From assembly GCF_050389805.1 (NCBI RefSeq), contig NZ_CP130945.1, positions 124,001-188,000 on the forward strand: a stretch of DNA of 64,000 nt. Direction: 5' to 3'. Positions 16,669 through 25,510 of the stretch are shown here, piece by piece. Under the pieces are notes generated by a model, which worked only from the letters and a program-made list of their open reading frames with translations, searched no databases and had not been told where the DNA came from. Source of the stretch: Bacillus_BD sp050389805. Lineage in GTDB: Bacteria; Bacillota; Bacilli; Bacillales; Cytobacillaceae. Position numbers and translations under genes: made by a program. Within the stretch, counting starts at the first letter, position 1. Each line of letters starts with the position of its first letter.

Positions 16669-18747
16669 ATGGCAAGAGAGTTCTCCTTAGAAAAAACTCG
16701 TAATATCGGCATCATGGCTCACATCGATGCCGGTAAAACTACAACTACTGAACGTATTCTTTACTATACAGGTAAAATCCATAAAATTGGTGAAACTCAT
16801 GAAGGGGCTTCACAAATGGACTGGATGGAACAAGAACAAGAACGCGGAATTACCATTACATCTGCTGCAACAACTGCATCATGGAAAGGTCACCGCATTA
16901 ACGTTATCGATACACCAGGACACGTAGACTTCACTGTTGAAGTTGAACGTTCTTTACGTGTACTAGATGGAGCTGTAACAGTTCTTGACGCACAATCAGG
17001 TGTAGAACCACAAACAGAAACTGTTTGGAGACAAGCAACAACTTACGGTGTACCACGTATTGTATTCATTAACAAAATGGATAAACTAGGTGCAGATTTC
17101 CTTTACTCTGTAGGTACATTACGCGATCGTTTGCAAGCAAATGCTCATCCAGTACAACTTCCAATCGGCTCGGAAGATACATTCACAGGTATTATCGACC
17201 TAGTTGATATGACAGCTGACATCTATAAAGACGATATGGGTATGGAAATGGAAGTCACTGAAATCCCTGAAGAATATCGTGAACTTGCTGAAGAGCATCG
17301 TGAAAAACTACTAGAAGCTGTAGCTGAAGTAGACGAAGACTTAATGGAAAAGTACCTTGGTGGTGAAGAAATCACTGTAGAGGAACTTAAAGCGGCAATC
17401 CGTAAAGCTACTTGTGCTGTAGAATTCTACCCAGTACTTTGTGGATCAGCGTTTAAAAACAAAGGTGTACAATTGATGATTGATGCAGTAATCGATTATC
17501 TACCAGCACCGACTGACGTAGCGGCAATCAAAGGAACACTTCCTGATTCTGATGAGGTGGTTGAACGTCATTCTAGTGATGAAGAACCATTCGCTGCGTT
17601 AGCATTTAAAGTAATGACAGACCCTTATGTAGGTAAGTTAACATTCTTCCGTGTGTACTCAGGTACACTTCAATCAGGATCATATGTACAAAACTCCTCT
17701 AAAGGGAAACGCGAGCGCGTAGGTCGTATTCTACAAATGCACGCAAACCACCGTGCTGAAATCTCTGAAGTATATGCAGGGGATATTGCAGCAGCTGTAG
17801 GTTTAAAAGATACTACTACTGGTGATACTCTATGTGATGATAAGAATCTTGTTATCTTAGAATCAATGGAATTCCCAGAGCCAGTTATTGAATTATCTGT
17901 TGAGCCAAAATCAAAGGCTGATCAAGATAAAATGACAACTGCACTTCAAAAGTTACAAGAGGAAGATCCTACGTTCAGAGCACATACTGACCAGGAAACT
18001 GGACAAGTAATTATTGCTGGTATGGGTGAGCTTCACTTAGATATTCTCGTTGATCGTATGAAGCGTGAATTTAAAGTAGAAGCAAACGTTGGCGCACCTC
18101 AAGTATCTTACCGTGAAACATTCCGTGGTACTGCACAAGTTGAGGGTAAGTTTGCCCGTCAATCTGGTGGACGCGGACAATATGGTCACGTATGGATCGA
18201 ATTCTCACCTAACGAAGAAGGAAAAGGATTCGAATTCGAAAATGCGATTGTTGGTGGGGTTGTTCCACGTGAATATATCCCAGCTGTACAAGCAGGTCTA
18301 GAAGATTCACTACAACGTGGTGTTCTTGCTGGTTACCCACTTGTTGATATTAAAGCGAAACTATACGATGGATCTTACCATGATGTTGACTCAAGTGAAA
18401 TGGCCTTTAAAGTGGCTGCTTCATTAGCATTGAAAAATGCAGCAACAAAGTGTAATCCAGTTATACTTGAACCAGTCATGAAGGTTGAAGTTGTAATTCC
18501 TGAAGAATATCTAGGAGATATCATGGGTCAAATTACAGCTCGCCGTGGCCGTGTTGAAGGTATGGAAGCACGCGGTAATGCTCAAGTAGTAAGAGCAATG
18601 GTTCCACTTTCAGAAATGTTTGGATATGCAACTTCATTACGTTCTAGTACTCAAGGTCGCGGAGTATTCACTATGACCTTTGATCACTATGAAGAAGTTC
18701 CAAAATCGATTTCTGAAGAAATTATCAAAAAAAATAAAGGTGAATAA
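16669..18747 (+). CDS. fusA: Elongation factor G
   Basis: Translocation GTPase. At 692 aa it shows G1 AHIDAGKTTT, switch II DTPGHVDFTVEVERSLRVLD, G4 NKMDKLGADF and the later domain IV sequence RETFRGTAQVEGKFARQSGG. This is the standard full-length bacterial EF-G with no sign of the FusB-type or duplicated variants. It is preceded by GGAAGGAG and lies 59 bp after rpsG. tuf follows with a hairpin in the gap. Confidence 0.97.
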   Translation: MAREFSLEKTRNIGIMAHIDAGKTTTTERILYYTGKIHKIGETHEGASQMDWMEQEQERGITITSAATTASWKGHRINVIDTPGHVDFTVEVERSLRVLDGAVTVLDAQSGVEPQTETVWRQATTYGVPRIVFINKMDKLGADFLYSVGTLRDRLQANAHPVQLPIGSEDTFTGIIDLVDMTADIYKDDMGMEMEVTEIPEEYRELAEEHREKLLEAVAEVDEDLMEKYLGGEEITVEELKAAIRKATCAVEFYPVLCGSAFKNKGVQLMIDAVIDYLPAPTDVAAIKGTLPDSDEVVERHSSDEEPFAALAFKVMTDPYVGKLTFFRVYSGTLQSGSYVQNSSKGKRERVGRILQMHANHRAEISEVYAGDIAAAVGLKDTTTGDTLCDDKNLVILESMEFPEPVIELSVEPKSKADQDKMTTALQKLQEEDPTFRAHTDQETGQVIIAGMGELHLDILVDRMKREFKVEANVGAPQVSYRETFRGTAQVEGKFARQSGGRGQYGHVWIEFSPNEEGKGFEFENAIVGGVVPREYIPAVQAGLEDSLQRGVLAGYPLVDIKAKLYDGSYHDVDSSEMAFKVAASLALKNAATKCNPVILEPVMKVEVVIPEEYLGDIMGQITARRGRVEGMEARGNAQVVRAMVPLSEMFGYATSLRSSTQGRGVFTMTFDHYEEVPKSISEEIIKKNKGE

Positions 18748-18792
18748 TTGATTTTACCTAACATATAAAGTATAACTACTTATGTATGCTTA

Positions 18793-18821
18793 AGGTTGTG
18801 GAATAAACCGTTCCACAACCT
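18793..18821 (+). repeat. 11-bp inverted repeat between fusA and tuf
   Basis: AGGTTGTGGAA (18793-18803) pairs perfectly with TTCCACAACCT (18811-18821) around a 7-nt loop. ATATAAAAAT follows, so it is not a standard terminator. It may be a processing or mRNA-stability element allowing tuf to accumulate separately. Confidence 0.6.
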
Positions 18822-18866
18822 ATATAAAAATACTTAACTTTTATATCTAAAAGGAGGATTTTCCTA

Positions 18867-20054
18867 ATGGCAAAAGAAAAATTTGATCGCTCAAAGCCCC
18901 ATGTAAATATTGGTACAATTGGTCACGTTGACCATGGTAAAACAACTCTAACAGCTGCTATCACAACAGTTCTTGCAAAAGCAGGTGGAAGTGAAGCAAA
19001 AGGTTACGACATGATCGATAACGCACCAGAAGAAAGAGAACGTGGTATTACAATTAATACTTCACACGTTGAATATGAAACTGCAAACCGTCACTATGCA
19101 CACGTTGACTGCCCAGGACACGCTGACTATGTTAAAAACATGATCACTGGTGCTGCGCAAATGGACGGTGGTATCCTAGTAGTATCTGCTGCTGATGGTC
19201 CAATGCCACAAACTCGTGAGCACATTCTTTTATCTCGTCAAGTAGGTGTACCTTACCTAGTTGTATTCATGAACAAATGTGACATGGTTGATGACGAAGA
19301 ATTACTAGAATTAGTTGAAATGGAAGTTCGTGACCTTCTTTCTGAATATGACTTCCCAGGTGATGACATTCCTGTAATCAAAGGTTCTGCTCTTAAAGCT
19401 CTTGAAGGCGAAGCAGAATGGGAAGAAAAGATTCTTGAATTAATGGCTGCAGTTGATGAGTATGTTCCAAACCCAACTCGTGACACTGATAAACCATTCA
19501 TGATGCCTGTTGAGGACGTATTCTCAATCACAGGTCGTGGAACAGTTGCTACAGGTCGTGTTGAGCGTGGACAAGTTAAAGTTGGAGACGTTATTGAAAT
19601 CATCGGTCTTGCTGATGAGCCAAAATCAACTACTGTAACAGGTGTTGAAATGTTCCGTAAGCTTCTTGACTATGCGGAAGCTGGAGATAACATTGGTGCT
19701 CTTCTTCGTGGGGTTGCTCGTGAAGAAATCCAACGTGGCCAAGTATTAGCAAAGCCAGGTTCAATTACACCACACACTAAGTTCCAAGCACAAGTTTACG
19801 TTTTATCAAAAGAAGAAGGTGGACGTCATACTCCATTCTTCTCAAACTATCGTCCTCAGTTCTACTTCCGTACAACTGACGTAACTGGAATCATTCAACT
19901 TCCTGAAGGCGTTGAAATGGTTATGCCTGGCGATAACATCGAAATGACTGTTGAACTTATCTCTCCTATCGCTATTGAAGCAGGAACTAAGTTCTCAATT
20001 CGTGAAGGTGGCCGTACAGTAGGCGCTGGATCAGTTGCTACAATCACTGAGTAA
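18867..20054 (+). CDS. tuf: Elongation factor Tu
   Basis: Delivers aminoacyl-tRNA to the ribosome. At 395 aa it has P-loop GHVDHGKTTLTAAIT, switch II DCPGHADYVKNMITGAAQMD, G4 MNKCDMVDDEE and domain II FSITGRGTVATGRVERGQVK. C-terminal domain III is complete. It is preceded by AAAGGAGGAT and followed by a strong terminator. No second tuf copy is in this window. Confidence 0.98.
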   Translation: MAKEKFDRSKPHVNIGTIGHVDHGKTTLTAAITTVLAKAGGSEAKGYDMIDNAPEERERGITINTSHVEYETANRHYAHVDCPGHADYVKNMITGAAQMDGGILVVSAADGPMPQTREHILLSRQVGVPYLVVFMNKCDMVDDEELLELVEMEVRDLLSEYDFPGDDIPVIKGSALKALEGEAEWEEKILELMAAVDEYVPNPTRDTDKPFMMPVEDVFSITGRGTVATGRVERGQVKVGDVIEIIGLADEPKSTTVTGVEMFRKLLDYAEAGDNIGALLRGVAREEIQRGQVLAKPGSITPHTKFQAQVYVLSKEEGGRHTPFFSNYRPQFYFRTTDVTGIIQLPEGVEMVMPGDNIEMTVELISPIAIEAGTKFSIREGGRTVGAGSVATITE

Positions 20055-20072
20055 TCTCTTACTATAAAATAT

Positions 20073-20109
20073 AAAAAAGCAGATGGGTGACGATCCATCT
20101 GCTTTTTTT
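20073..20109 (+). terminator. Rho-independent terminator of tuf
   Basis: AAAAAAGCAGATGG pairs with CCATCTGCTTTTTT, ending in seven T residues (20103-20109). Confidence 0.9.
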
Positions 20110-20262
20110 ATCTATTCATTTAAGATTTAATAATAAAATATTGAGGAATCAAATTTTGTGTTTAAAAGAAATTATCTCCATTTCCCAAAAAAACTTGAAT
20201 TATGTAATGGAAGCCATTATAATAGTAAAAGTGTTTAAGCGTAAAGGATTTTAATATTTTTG

Positions 20263-20291
20263 TTGAAATTACTTTATGTTTTTTGTATAAT
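20263..20291 (+). promoter_or_regulatory. SigmaA promoter of the S10-spc-alpha superoperon
   Basis: TTGAAA (20263-20268), 17-bp spacer, TATAAT (20286-20291). The next 14 kb contains no clear internal terminator until after rplQ, so this is probably the main promoter. The 20110-20262 stretch is AT-rich and shows nothing else. Confidence 0.75.
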
Positions 20292-20296
20292 AGACA

Positions 20297-20425
20297 ATGT
20301 TGGTCTTTGACTGCGATGATGCAGGAGGTTGCTGACACACCCGGCCGCTTTGCCATGGCGAGTGAGTTAGGATATTTCTGCTGAGAATGTCTATTTAAGA
20401 AAATAGGCGAAAAGGAGGGAAAGTA
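20297..20425 (+). promoter_or_regulatory. rpsJ (S10) leader RNA
   Basis: A G/C-rich block in an AT-rich gap: GATGATGCAGGAGGTTGCTG, then ACACACCCGGCCGCTTTGCC, then ATGGCGAGTGAGTTAG. It contains the self-complementary GCCATGGC and CGGCCG. I recall similar sequence before rpsJ in other Bacilli, which suggests a conserved cis-acting RNA. No mechanism is proven here. Confidence 0.55.
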
Positions 20426-20734
20426 ATGGCAAAACAAAAAATTCGTATCCGTCTTAAAGCATATGATCACAGAGTCCTTGATCAATCTTCTGAAAAGATC
20501 GTTGAAACAGCGAAACGTTCTGGTGCAGCTGTATCTGGTCCGATCCCTTTACCGACTGAGAAATCTGTTTATACAGTTCTTCGTGCGGTTCATAAGTACA
20601 AAGATTCTCGTGAGCAATTTGAGATGCGTACACACAAGCGTTTGATTGATATCATCAATCCAACACCACAAACTGTTGATTCATTAATGCGTTTAGATTT
20701 ACCATCTGGCGTTGATATTGAAATTAAACTTTAA
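20426..20734 (+). CDS. rpsJ: 30S ribosomal protein S10 (NusE)
   Basis: 30S head protein that also joins NusB in antitermination complexes. The N-terminus AKQKIRIRLKAYDHRVLDQS and the conserved GPIPLPTEKSVYTVLRAVHK with the downstream REQFEMRTHKRLIDI are typical. The 102-aa length is standard. It is first gene of the superoperon, after AAAGGAGGGA; rplC follows after 44 bp. The tip-loop residues that affect tigecycline/tetracycline response look ordinary (RGSG-type loop KYKDSREQFE). Confidence 0.97.
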   Translation: MAKQKIRIRLKAYDHRVLDQSSEKIVETAKRSGAAVSGPIPLPTEKSVYTVLRAVHKYKDSREQFEMRTHKRLIDIINPTPQTVDSLMRLDLPSGVDIEIKL

Positions 20735-20778
20735 TTATTAAATATAATCATTATCTAAAATTATAGGAGGTGTGACTA

Positions 20779-21408
20779 ATGACCAAAGGAATCTTAGGAA
20801 GAAAGATCGGAATGACTCAAGTATTCGCAGAAAACGGTGATCTTATCCCAGTAACTGTTGTTGAAGTTGCTAATAACGTAGTTTTACAAAAGAAAACAAC
20901 AGAAGTTGATGGGTATGAAGCTGTTCAAATCGGTTTTGAAGACAAACGCGAAAAGTTATCTAACAAACCGGAAAAAGGTCACGTTGCTAAAGCAAGTACT
21001 GCTCCTAAGCGCTTCGTTCGCGAATTTCGCGGAGTTGACTTAGATGCATATGAGGTTGGTCAAGAAGTCAAAGTTGATATTTTTGCGGAAGGCGATGTTA
21101 TTGATGTAACAGGAATCTCTAAAGGTAAAGGATTCCAAGGTGCAATCAAACGTCACGGACAATCTCGTGGACCTATGTCTCACGGATCACGTTACCACCG
21201 TCGTCCTGGTTCAATGGGACCTGTTGCTCCAAACCGCGTATTTAAAGGAAAAGAACTACCTGGTCGTATGGGTGGAGAACAAATTACAGTGCAAAACCTT
21301 CAAGTCGTTAAGGTTGATTCAGAACGTAACCTACTTTTAGTAAAAGGGAACGTACCAGGCGCTAAAAAAGCTCTATTAAAAATTAAAACAGCGATTAAAA
21401 CGAAATAA
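20779..21408 (+). CDS. rplC: 50S ribosomal protein L3
   Basis: Early assembly protein whose loop approaches the peptidyl-transferase centre. Starts MTKGILGRKIGMTQVFAENG. The central extension with RHGQSRGPMSHGSRYHRRPG and GPVAPNRVFKGKELPGRMGG is fully conserved. Length 209 aa equals B. subtilis. Ribosome-binding site AGGAGGTG. Confidence 0.97.
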   Translation: MTKGILGRKIGMTQVFAENGDLIPVTVVEVANNVVLQKKTTEVDGYEAVQIGFEDKREKLSNKPEKGHVAKASTAPKRFVREFRGVDLDAYEVGQEVKVDIFAEGDVIDVTGISKGKGFQGAIKRHGQSRGPMSHGSRYHRRPGSMGPVAPNRVFKGKELPGRMGGEQITVQNLQVVKVDSERNLLLVKGNVPGAKKALLKIKTAIKTK

Positions 21409-21434
21409 TTAGCTCAGAAAGGAGGATATTAGTA

Positions 21435-22058
21435 ATGGCGAAAGTAGACTTATATAACCAAACCGGATCAAAAGTGAGCGAAATCGAACTAAATGATTCT
21501 GTTTTTGGAATTGAGCCTAACCAACATGTTCTTTTTGAAGCTATTGTTGCACAAAGAGCTTCTTTAAGACAAGGCACTCACAAAACAAAAGTTCGCTCTG
21601 AAGTACGTGGTGGCGGACGTAAACCATGGCGTCAAAAAGGAACAGGACGTGCACGCCAAGGTTCAACAAGATCACCACAATGGCGTGGAGGCGGTACTGT
21701 TTTCGGACCTGTACCAAGAAGCTATGCGTATAAATTACCAAAAAAAGTTCGTCGCTTAGCGATCAAATCTGCGTTATCATCTAAAGTACAAGATGAAAAA
21801 ATCTTAGTTTTAGATAGCTTAGGATTTGAAGCTCCAAAAACAAAAGAATTTAAAGGTGTATTAAATGCACTTTCTGTTGATTCTAAAGCGTTAATCGTTA
21901 CAGCTAACCTAGATGAAAATGTAGCATTATCAGCTCGTAATATTCCTGGAGTAACTGTATTAACTGCTGACGGTATCAATGTATTAGATGTGATTAGCCA
22001 CGATCGTTTAATCATAACTAAAGATGCAGTTCAAAAAGTAGAGGAGGTGCTTGCATAA
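21435..22058 (+). CDS. rplD: 50S ribosomal protein L4
   Basis: Lines the exit tunnel with L22. The tunnel loop KPWRQKGTGRARQGSTRSPQ with GGGTVFGPVPRSY is intact and of macrolide-sensitive type. Length 207 aa is normal. The stop codon overlaps the rplW start (TAATG, one shared base), implying translational coupling. Confidence 0.97.
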   Translation: MAKVDLYNQTGSKVSEIELNDSVFGIEPNQHVLFEAIVAQRASLRQGTHKTKVRSEVRGGGRKPWRQKGTGRARQGSTRSPQWRGGGTVFGPVPRSYAYKLPKKVRRLAIKSALSSKVQDEKILVLDSLGFEAPKTKEFKGVLNALSVDSKALIVTANLDENVALSARNIPGVTVLTADGINVLDVISHDRLIITKDAVQKVEEVLA

Positions 22059-22342
22059 TGGATGCACGCGATATCATTAAGCGCCCCGTTATTACTGAAC
22101 GTTCTACTGATCTAATGGCAGAAAAGAAATATACTTTTGAAGTCGATACAAGAGCTAACAAAACTCAAGTTAAAGATGCAGTAGAAGAAATTTTTGGTGT
22201 TGATGTTGAAAAAGTAAACATCATGAACTACAAAGGTAAATTCAAGCGTATGGGACGTTTTGGCGGATATACAAATAAACGTCGTAAAGCTATTGTTAAA
22301 TTAACTGCTGATAGCAAAGAAATCGAAATCTTCGAAGCGTAA
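22058..22342 (+). CDS. rplW: 50S ribosomal protein L23
   Basis: Sits at the tunnel exit and is the docking site for trigger factor and SRP. Starts MDARDIIKRPVITERSTDLM and has the family core YTFEVDTRANKTQVKDAVEE and the extended loop KGKFKRMGRFGGYTNKRRKA. 94 aa, standard. Its start overlaps the rplD stop by one base; the ribosome-binding site GAGGAGGTG lies inside rplD. Confidence 0.97.
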   Translation: MDARDIIKRPVITERSTDLMAEKKYTFEVDTRANKTQVKDAVEEIFGVDVEKVNIMNYKGKFKRMGRFGGYTNKRRKAIVKLTADSKEIEIFEA

Positions 22343-22370
22343 AAATTACTCAAGAATAGGAGGGAATAAA

Positions 22371-23201
22371 ATGGCGATTAAAAAGTATAAACCTACCTCG
22401 AACGGTCGACGTAATATGACTAGCCTTGACTTTGCTGAACTTACAACAGACAAACCAGAAAAGTCATTACTAGCTCCATTACACAAAAAAGCCGGCCGTA
22501 ATAACCAAGGTAAAATAACTGTTCGTCATCAAGCTGGCGGTCATAAACGTCAATATCGTATTATCGATTTTAAACGCGACAAAGATGGCATACCAGGACG
22601 CGTTGCTACGATCGAATATGATCCAAATCGTTCTGCAAACATCGCGTTGATTCATTATTTAGATGGTGAAAAGAGATATATCTTAGCACCAAAAAACCTA
22701 AAAGTAGGTTTAGAAGTAGTATCTGGTCCAGATGCGGATATTAAAGTAGGGAATGCACTACCATTAGTAAACATTCCTGTTGGTACAGTTATCCATAACA
22801 TTGAATTAAAACCAGGTAGAGGTGGACAATTAGTACGTTCCGCAGGTACATCTGCACAAGTACTTGGTAAAGAGGGTAAATACGTACTAGTACGTCTAAA
22901 CTCTGGTGAGGTTCGTATGATTCTTGCTACATGTCGTGCAACTGTAGGTCAAGTAGGCAACGAACAACATGAACTTGTAAACATCGGTAAGGCTGGTCGT
23001 TCTCGCTGGTTAGGTAAGCGTCCAACTGTTCGTGGTTCTGTAATGAACCCTAATGATCACCCACACGGTGGTGGTGAAGGACGTACACCAATCGGACGTA
23101 AATCACCAATGTCACCATGGGGTAAACCAACTCTTGGATATAAGACTCGTAAGAAGAACAAGAAATCCGATAAGTTTATCGTGCGTCGTCGTAAAAAATA
23201 A
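22371..23201 (+). CDS. rplB: 50S ribosomal protein L2
   Basis: Essential for subunit joining and peptidyl-transferase assembly. Starts AIKKYKPTSNGRRNMTSLDF. The catalytically linked histidine lies in the conserved C-terminal HPHGGGEGRTPIGRKSPMSP. Length 276 aa is standard. It is followed by a 60-bp gap containing a two-tier hairpin before rpsS. Confidence 0.97.
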   Translation: MAIKKYKPTSNGRRNMTSLDFAELTTDKPEKSLLAPLHKKAGRNNQGKITVRHQAGGHKRQYRIIDFKRDKDGIPGRVATIEYDPNRSANIALIHYLDGEKRYILAPKNLKVGLEVVSGPDADIKVGNALPLVNIPVGTVIHNIELKPGRGGQLVRSAGTSAQVLGKEGKYVLVRLNSGEVRMILATCRATVGQVGNEQHELVNIGKAGRSRWLGKRPTVRGSVMNPNDHPHGGGEGRTPIGRKSPMSPWGKPTLGYKTRKKNKKSDKFIVRRRKK

Positions 23202-23246
23202 CGTGATTATACTACGGTCCAATGAAGAGACCGTAGACCAATCACG
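23202..23246 (+). promoter_or_regulatory. Two-tier hairpin between rplB and rpsS
   Basis: CGTGATT (23202-23208) pairs with AATCACG (23240-23246), and TACGGTC (23213-23219) with GACCGTA (23229-23235), with a symmetric 4/4 internal loop and a 9-nt apical loop. There is no T run. It ends immediately before the rpsS ribosome-binding site, so it could be a protein-binding or processing element. Confidence 0.6.
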
Positions 23247-23261
23247 AAGGGAGGTTGTACT

Positions 23262-23540
23262 ATGGGTCGCAGCTTAAAAAAGGGACCTTTTGTTGATGGG
23301 CATTTAATGACAAAGATCGAAAAACTTAATGAAACGGACGGAAAACAAGTTGTAAAAACTTGGTCTCGTCGCTCAACGATCTTCCCACAATTCATTGGAC
23401 ACACTATCGCTGTCTATGATGGTCGCAAACATGTACCTGTTTATGTTACTGAAGACATGGTTGGTCACAAACTTGGAGAATTCGCTCCAACACGTGCATA
23501 TAAAGGCCATGGTAATGACGATAAGAAAACTAGACGTTAA
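23262..23540 (+). CDS. rpsS: 30S ribosomal protein S19
   Basis: 30S head protein at the A-site finger contact. Starts GRSLKKGPFVDGHLMTKIEK and contains WSRRSTIFPQFIGHTIAVYD and VTEDMVGHKLGEFAPTRAYK. 92 aa, standard. Ribosome-binding site GAAGGGAGG abuts the upstream hairpin. Confidence 0.97.
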   Translation: MGRSLKKGPFVDGHLMTKIEKLNETDGKQVVKTWSRRSTIFPQFIGHTIAVYDGRKHVPVYVTEDMVGHKLGEFAPTRAYKGHGNDDKKTRR

Positions 23541-23558
23541 TGAGAGGAGGGCATTCAA

Positions 23559-23900
23559 ATGCAAGCTAAAGCTGTTGCAAGAACAGTCCGTATTGCTCCT
23601 CGTAAAGCTCGATTAGTCGTAGATTTAATTCGAGGAAAGCAAGTTGGTGAAGCTGTAGCTATTTTAAAACATACGCCAAAGGCTGCTTCCCCAATTGTAG
23701 AAAAATTATTGAACTCTGCTATGGCAAATGCAGAACATAATTATGAAATGGACGTAAATAACTTAGTAGTTGCTCAAGTATTTGTTGACGAGGGTCCAAC
23801 GATGAAACGTTTCCGCCCACGTGCACAAGGTCGTGCTAGTGCGATTAATAAACGTACGAGTCATATTACAATCGTTTTAACAGAAAAGAAGGAGGGATAA
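23559..23900 (+). CDS. rplV: 50S ribosomal protein L22
   Basis: Spans the large subunit with a beta-hairpin in the exit tunnel. Conserved RTVRIAPRKARLVVDLIRGK and the hairpin sequence PTMKRFRPRAQGRASAINKR are intact, macrolide-sensitive type. 113 aa, as in B. subtilis. rpsC starts 3 bp after its stop. Confidence 0.97.
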   Translation: MQAKAVARTVRIAPRKARLVVDLIRGKQVGEAVAILKHTPKAASPIVEKLLNSAMANAEHNYEMDVNNLVVAQVFVDEGPTMKRFRPRAQGRASAINKRTSHITIVLTEKKEG

Positions 23901-23903
23901 TTA

Positions 23904-24560
23904 GTGGGTCAAAAAGTTAATCCAGTCGGATTGCGTATCGGAGTTATCCGTGATTGGGAATCTAGATGGTACGCTGGTAAAGACTATGCTGAACTATTAC
24001 ACGAAGACCTTAAAGTACGTGAATATATCACGAAGCGTTTAAGCGAATCTTCAGTATCTAAAGTTGAAATCGAACGTGCTGCTAACCGTCTAAATGTGAC
24101 TATCCACACTGCTAAACCAGGAATGGTTATCGGTAAGGGTGGTACTGAAGTTGAAGCTCTACGTAAGGCTTTAAACGCATTAACGGGCAAACGTGTACAC
24201 ATTAATATCTTAGAAATTAAAAGGGCTGACATTGATGCAAAATTAGTTGCTGAGAACATTGCTCGTCAACTTGAAAATCGTGTATCATTCCGTCGTGCGC
24301 AAAAACAAGTTATTCAACGTGCGATGCGCGCTGGCGCAAAAGGTATCAAAACAATGGTATCTGGTCGTTTAGGTGGAGCTGATATCGCCCGCTCTGAATC
24401 TTACAGTGAAGGAACTGTTCCTCTTCATACTTTACGTGCTGATATCGACTATGCTACGGCAGAAGCTGATACAACGTATGGTAAATTAGGCGTTAAAGTA
24501 TGGATCTATAAAGGAGAAGTCCTTCCTACTAAGAAGAAAACTGAGGAAGGAGGCAAATAA
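23904..24560 (+). CDS. rpsC: 30S ribosomal protein S3
   Basis: Guards the mRNA entry channel and has helicase activity. It uses a GTG start at 23904 after AAGGAGGGATAAT. Starts GQKVNPVGLRIGVIRDWESR. The KH domain has the GKGGTEVEALRKAL loop, and basic residues of the entry channel are in SFRRAQKQVIQRAMRAGAKG. 218 aa, standard. Confidence 0.97.
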   Translation: MGQKVNPVGLRIGVIRDWESRWYAGKDYAELLHEDLKVREYITKRLSESSVSKVEIERAANRLNVTIHTAKPGMVIGKGGTEVEALRKALNALTGKRVHINILEIKRADIDAKLVAENIARQLENRVSFRRAQKQVIQRAMRAGAKGIKTMVSGRLGGADIARSESYSEGTVPLHTLRADIDYATAEADTTYGKLGVKVWIYKGEVLPTKKKTEEGGK

Positions 24561-24561
24561 T

Positions 24562-24996
24562 ATGTTATTGCCAAAACGCGTAAAGTATCGTCGTCAACAT
24601 CGTGGTAAAATGCGCGGTCAAGCGAAAGGCGGCACTGAAGTAACTTTCGGTGAATACGGCTTACAAGCTGTTGAAGCTTCTTGGATTACAAACCGCCAAA
24701 TTGAAGCTGCCCGTATTGCAATGACACGTTATATGAAACGTGGTGGTAAGGTTTGGATTAAAATTTTCCCACACAAACCATATACTGCGAAACCTCTAGA
24801 AGTACGTATGGGTTCCGGTAAAGGGGCTCCAGAAGGATGGGTAGCAGTAGTTAAACCTGGAAAAGTAATGTTTGAAATTGCCGGTGTTTCTGAAGAAGTT
24901 GCACGTGAAGCATTACGTCTTGCTATGCACAAACTACCTATAAAGTGTAAGTTTGTAAAACGAGAAGAAATTGGTGGTGAATCAAATGAAAGCTAA
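24562..24996 (+). CDS. rplP: 50S ribosomal protein L16
   Basis: Contacts the A- and P-site tRNAs and matures the large subunit. Starts MLLPKRVKYRRQHRGKMRGQ. The conserved RYMKRGGKVWIKIFPHKPYT and GSGKGAPEGWVAVVKPGKVM (the latter containing the hydroxylated-arginine loop region of other species) are present. 144 aa. It begins 1 bp after rpsC and overlaps rpmC by 11 bp. Confidence 0.97.
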   Translation: MLLPKRVKYRRQHRGKMRGQAKGGTEVTFGEYGLQAVEASWITNRQIEAARIAMTRYMKRGGKVWIKIFPHKPYTAKPLEVRMGSGKGAPEGWVAVVKPGKVMFEIAGVSEEVAREALRLAMHKLPIKCKFVKREEIGGESNES

Positions 24997-25189
24997 TGAA
25001 ATTCGTGACCTTACCACTGCTGAAATAGAACAAAAAGTTAAATCATTAAAGGAAGAGCTTTTCAATCTACGCTTTCAATTGGCGACAGGGCAACTTGAAA
25101 ACACAGCTCGTATTCGTGAAGTACGGAAATCAATTGCACGTATGAAAACCGTGATTCGTGAAAGAGAAGTCGGCGTTAATAATCGATAA
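24986..25189 (+). CDS. rpmC: 50S ribosomal protein L29
   Basis: Small tunnel-exit protein next to L23. ATG at 24986 gives 67 aa starting MKANEIRDLTTAEIEQKVKS; upstream in-frame codons to 24971 lie in rplP and precede the likely ribosome-binding site GGTGGTGA, so the shorter start is chosen (B. subtilis 66 aa). The 11-bp overlap with rplP suggests coupled translation. Conserved LFNLRFQLATGQLENTARIR. Confidence 0.95.
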   Translation: MKANEIRDLTTAEIEQKVKSLKEELFNLRFQLATGQLENTARIREVRKSIARMKTVIREREVGVNNR

Positions 25190-25207
25190 TAAAGAGGAGG
25201 TTCATAA

Positions 25208-25471
25208 ATGAGTGAGCGTAACCAACGCAAGGTTTACACTGGTCGTGTTGTTTCTGATAAAATGGATAAAACAATCACAGTTATCGTAGAAACTTATAAA
25301 AAACACCCTTTATTAGGTAAACGCGTAAAATACTCTAAGAAATTTAAGGCTCATGATGAGCAAAATGTTGCTAAAACAGGCGATATCGTACGTATCATGG
25401 AAACTCGCCCATTATCCGCAACAAAACGCTTCCGTCTTGTAGAAGTTATAGAAGAAGCAGTTATTATTTAA
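25208..25471 (+). CDS. rpsQ: 30S ribosomal protein S17
   Basis: Early-binding 30S protein with an OB fold. Conserved YTGRVVSDKMDKTITVIVET, LGKRVKYSKKFKAHDE and GDIVRIMETRPLSATKRFRL. 87 aa, the usual length. Ribosome-binding site AAGAGGAGG, 18 bp after rpmC. Confidence 0.97.
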   Translation: MSERNQRKVYTGRVVSDKMDKTITVIVETYKKHPLLGKRVKYSKKFKAHDEQNVAKTGDIVRIMETRPLSATKRFRLVEVIEEAVII

Positions 25472-25510
25472 TTGTCCGGGTTTGATTGATCCTGAAGGGA
25501 GGTAAAATTC

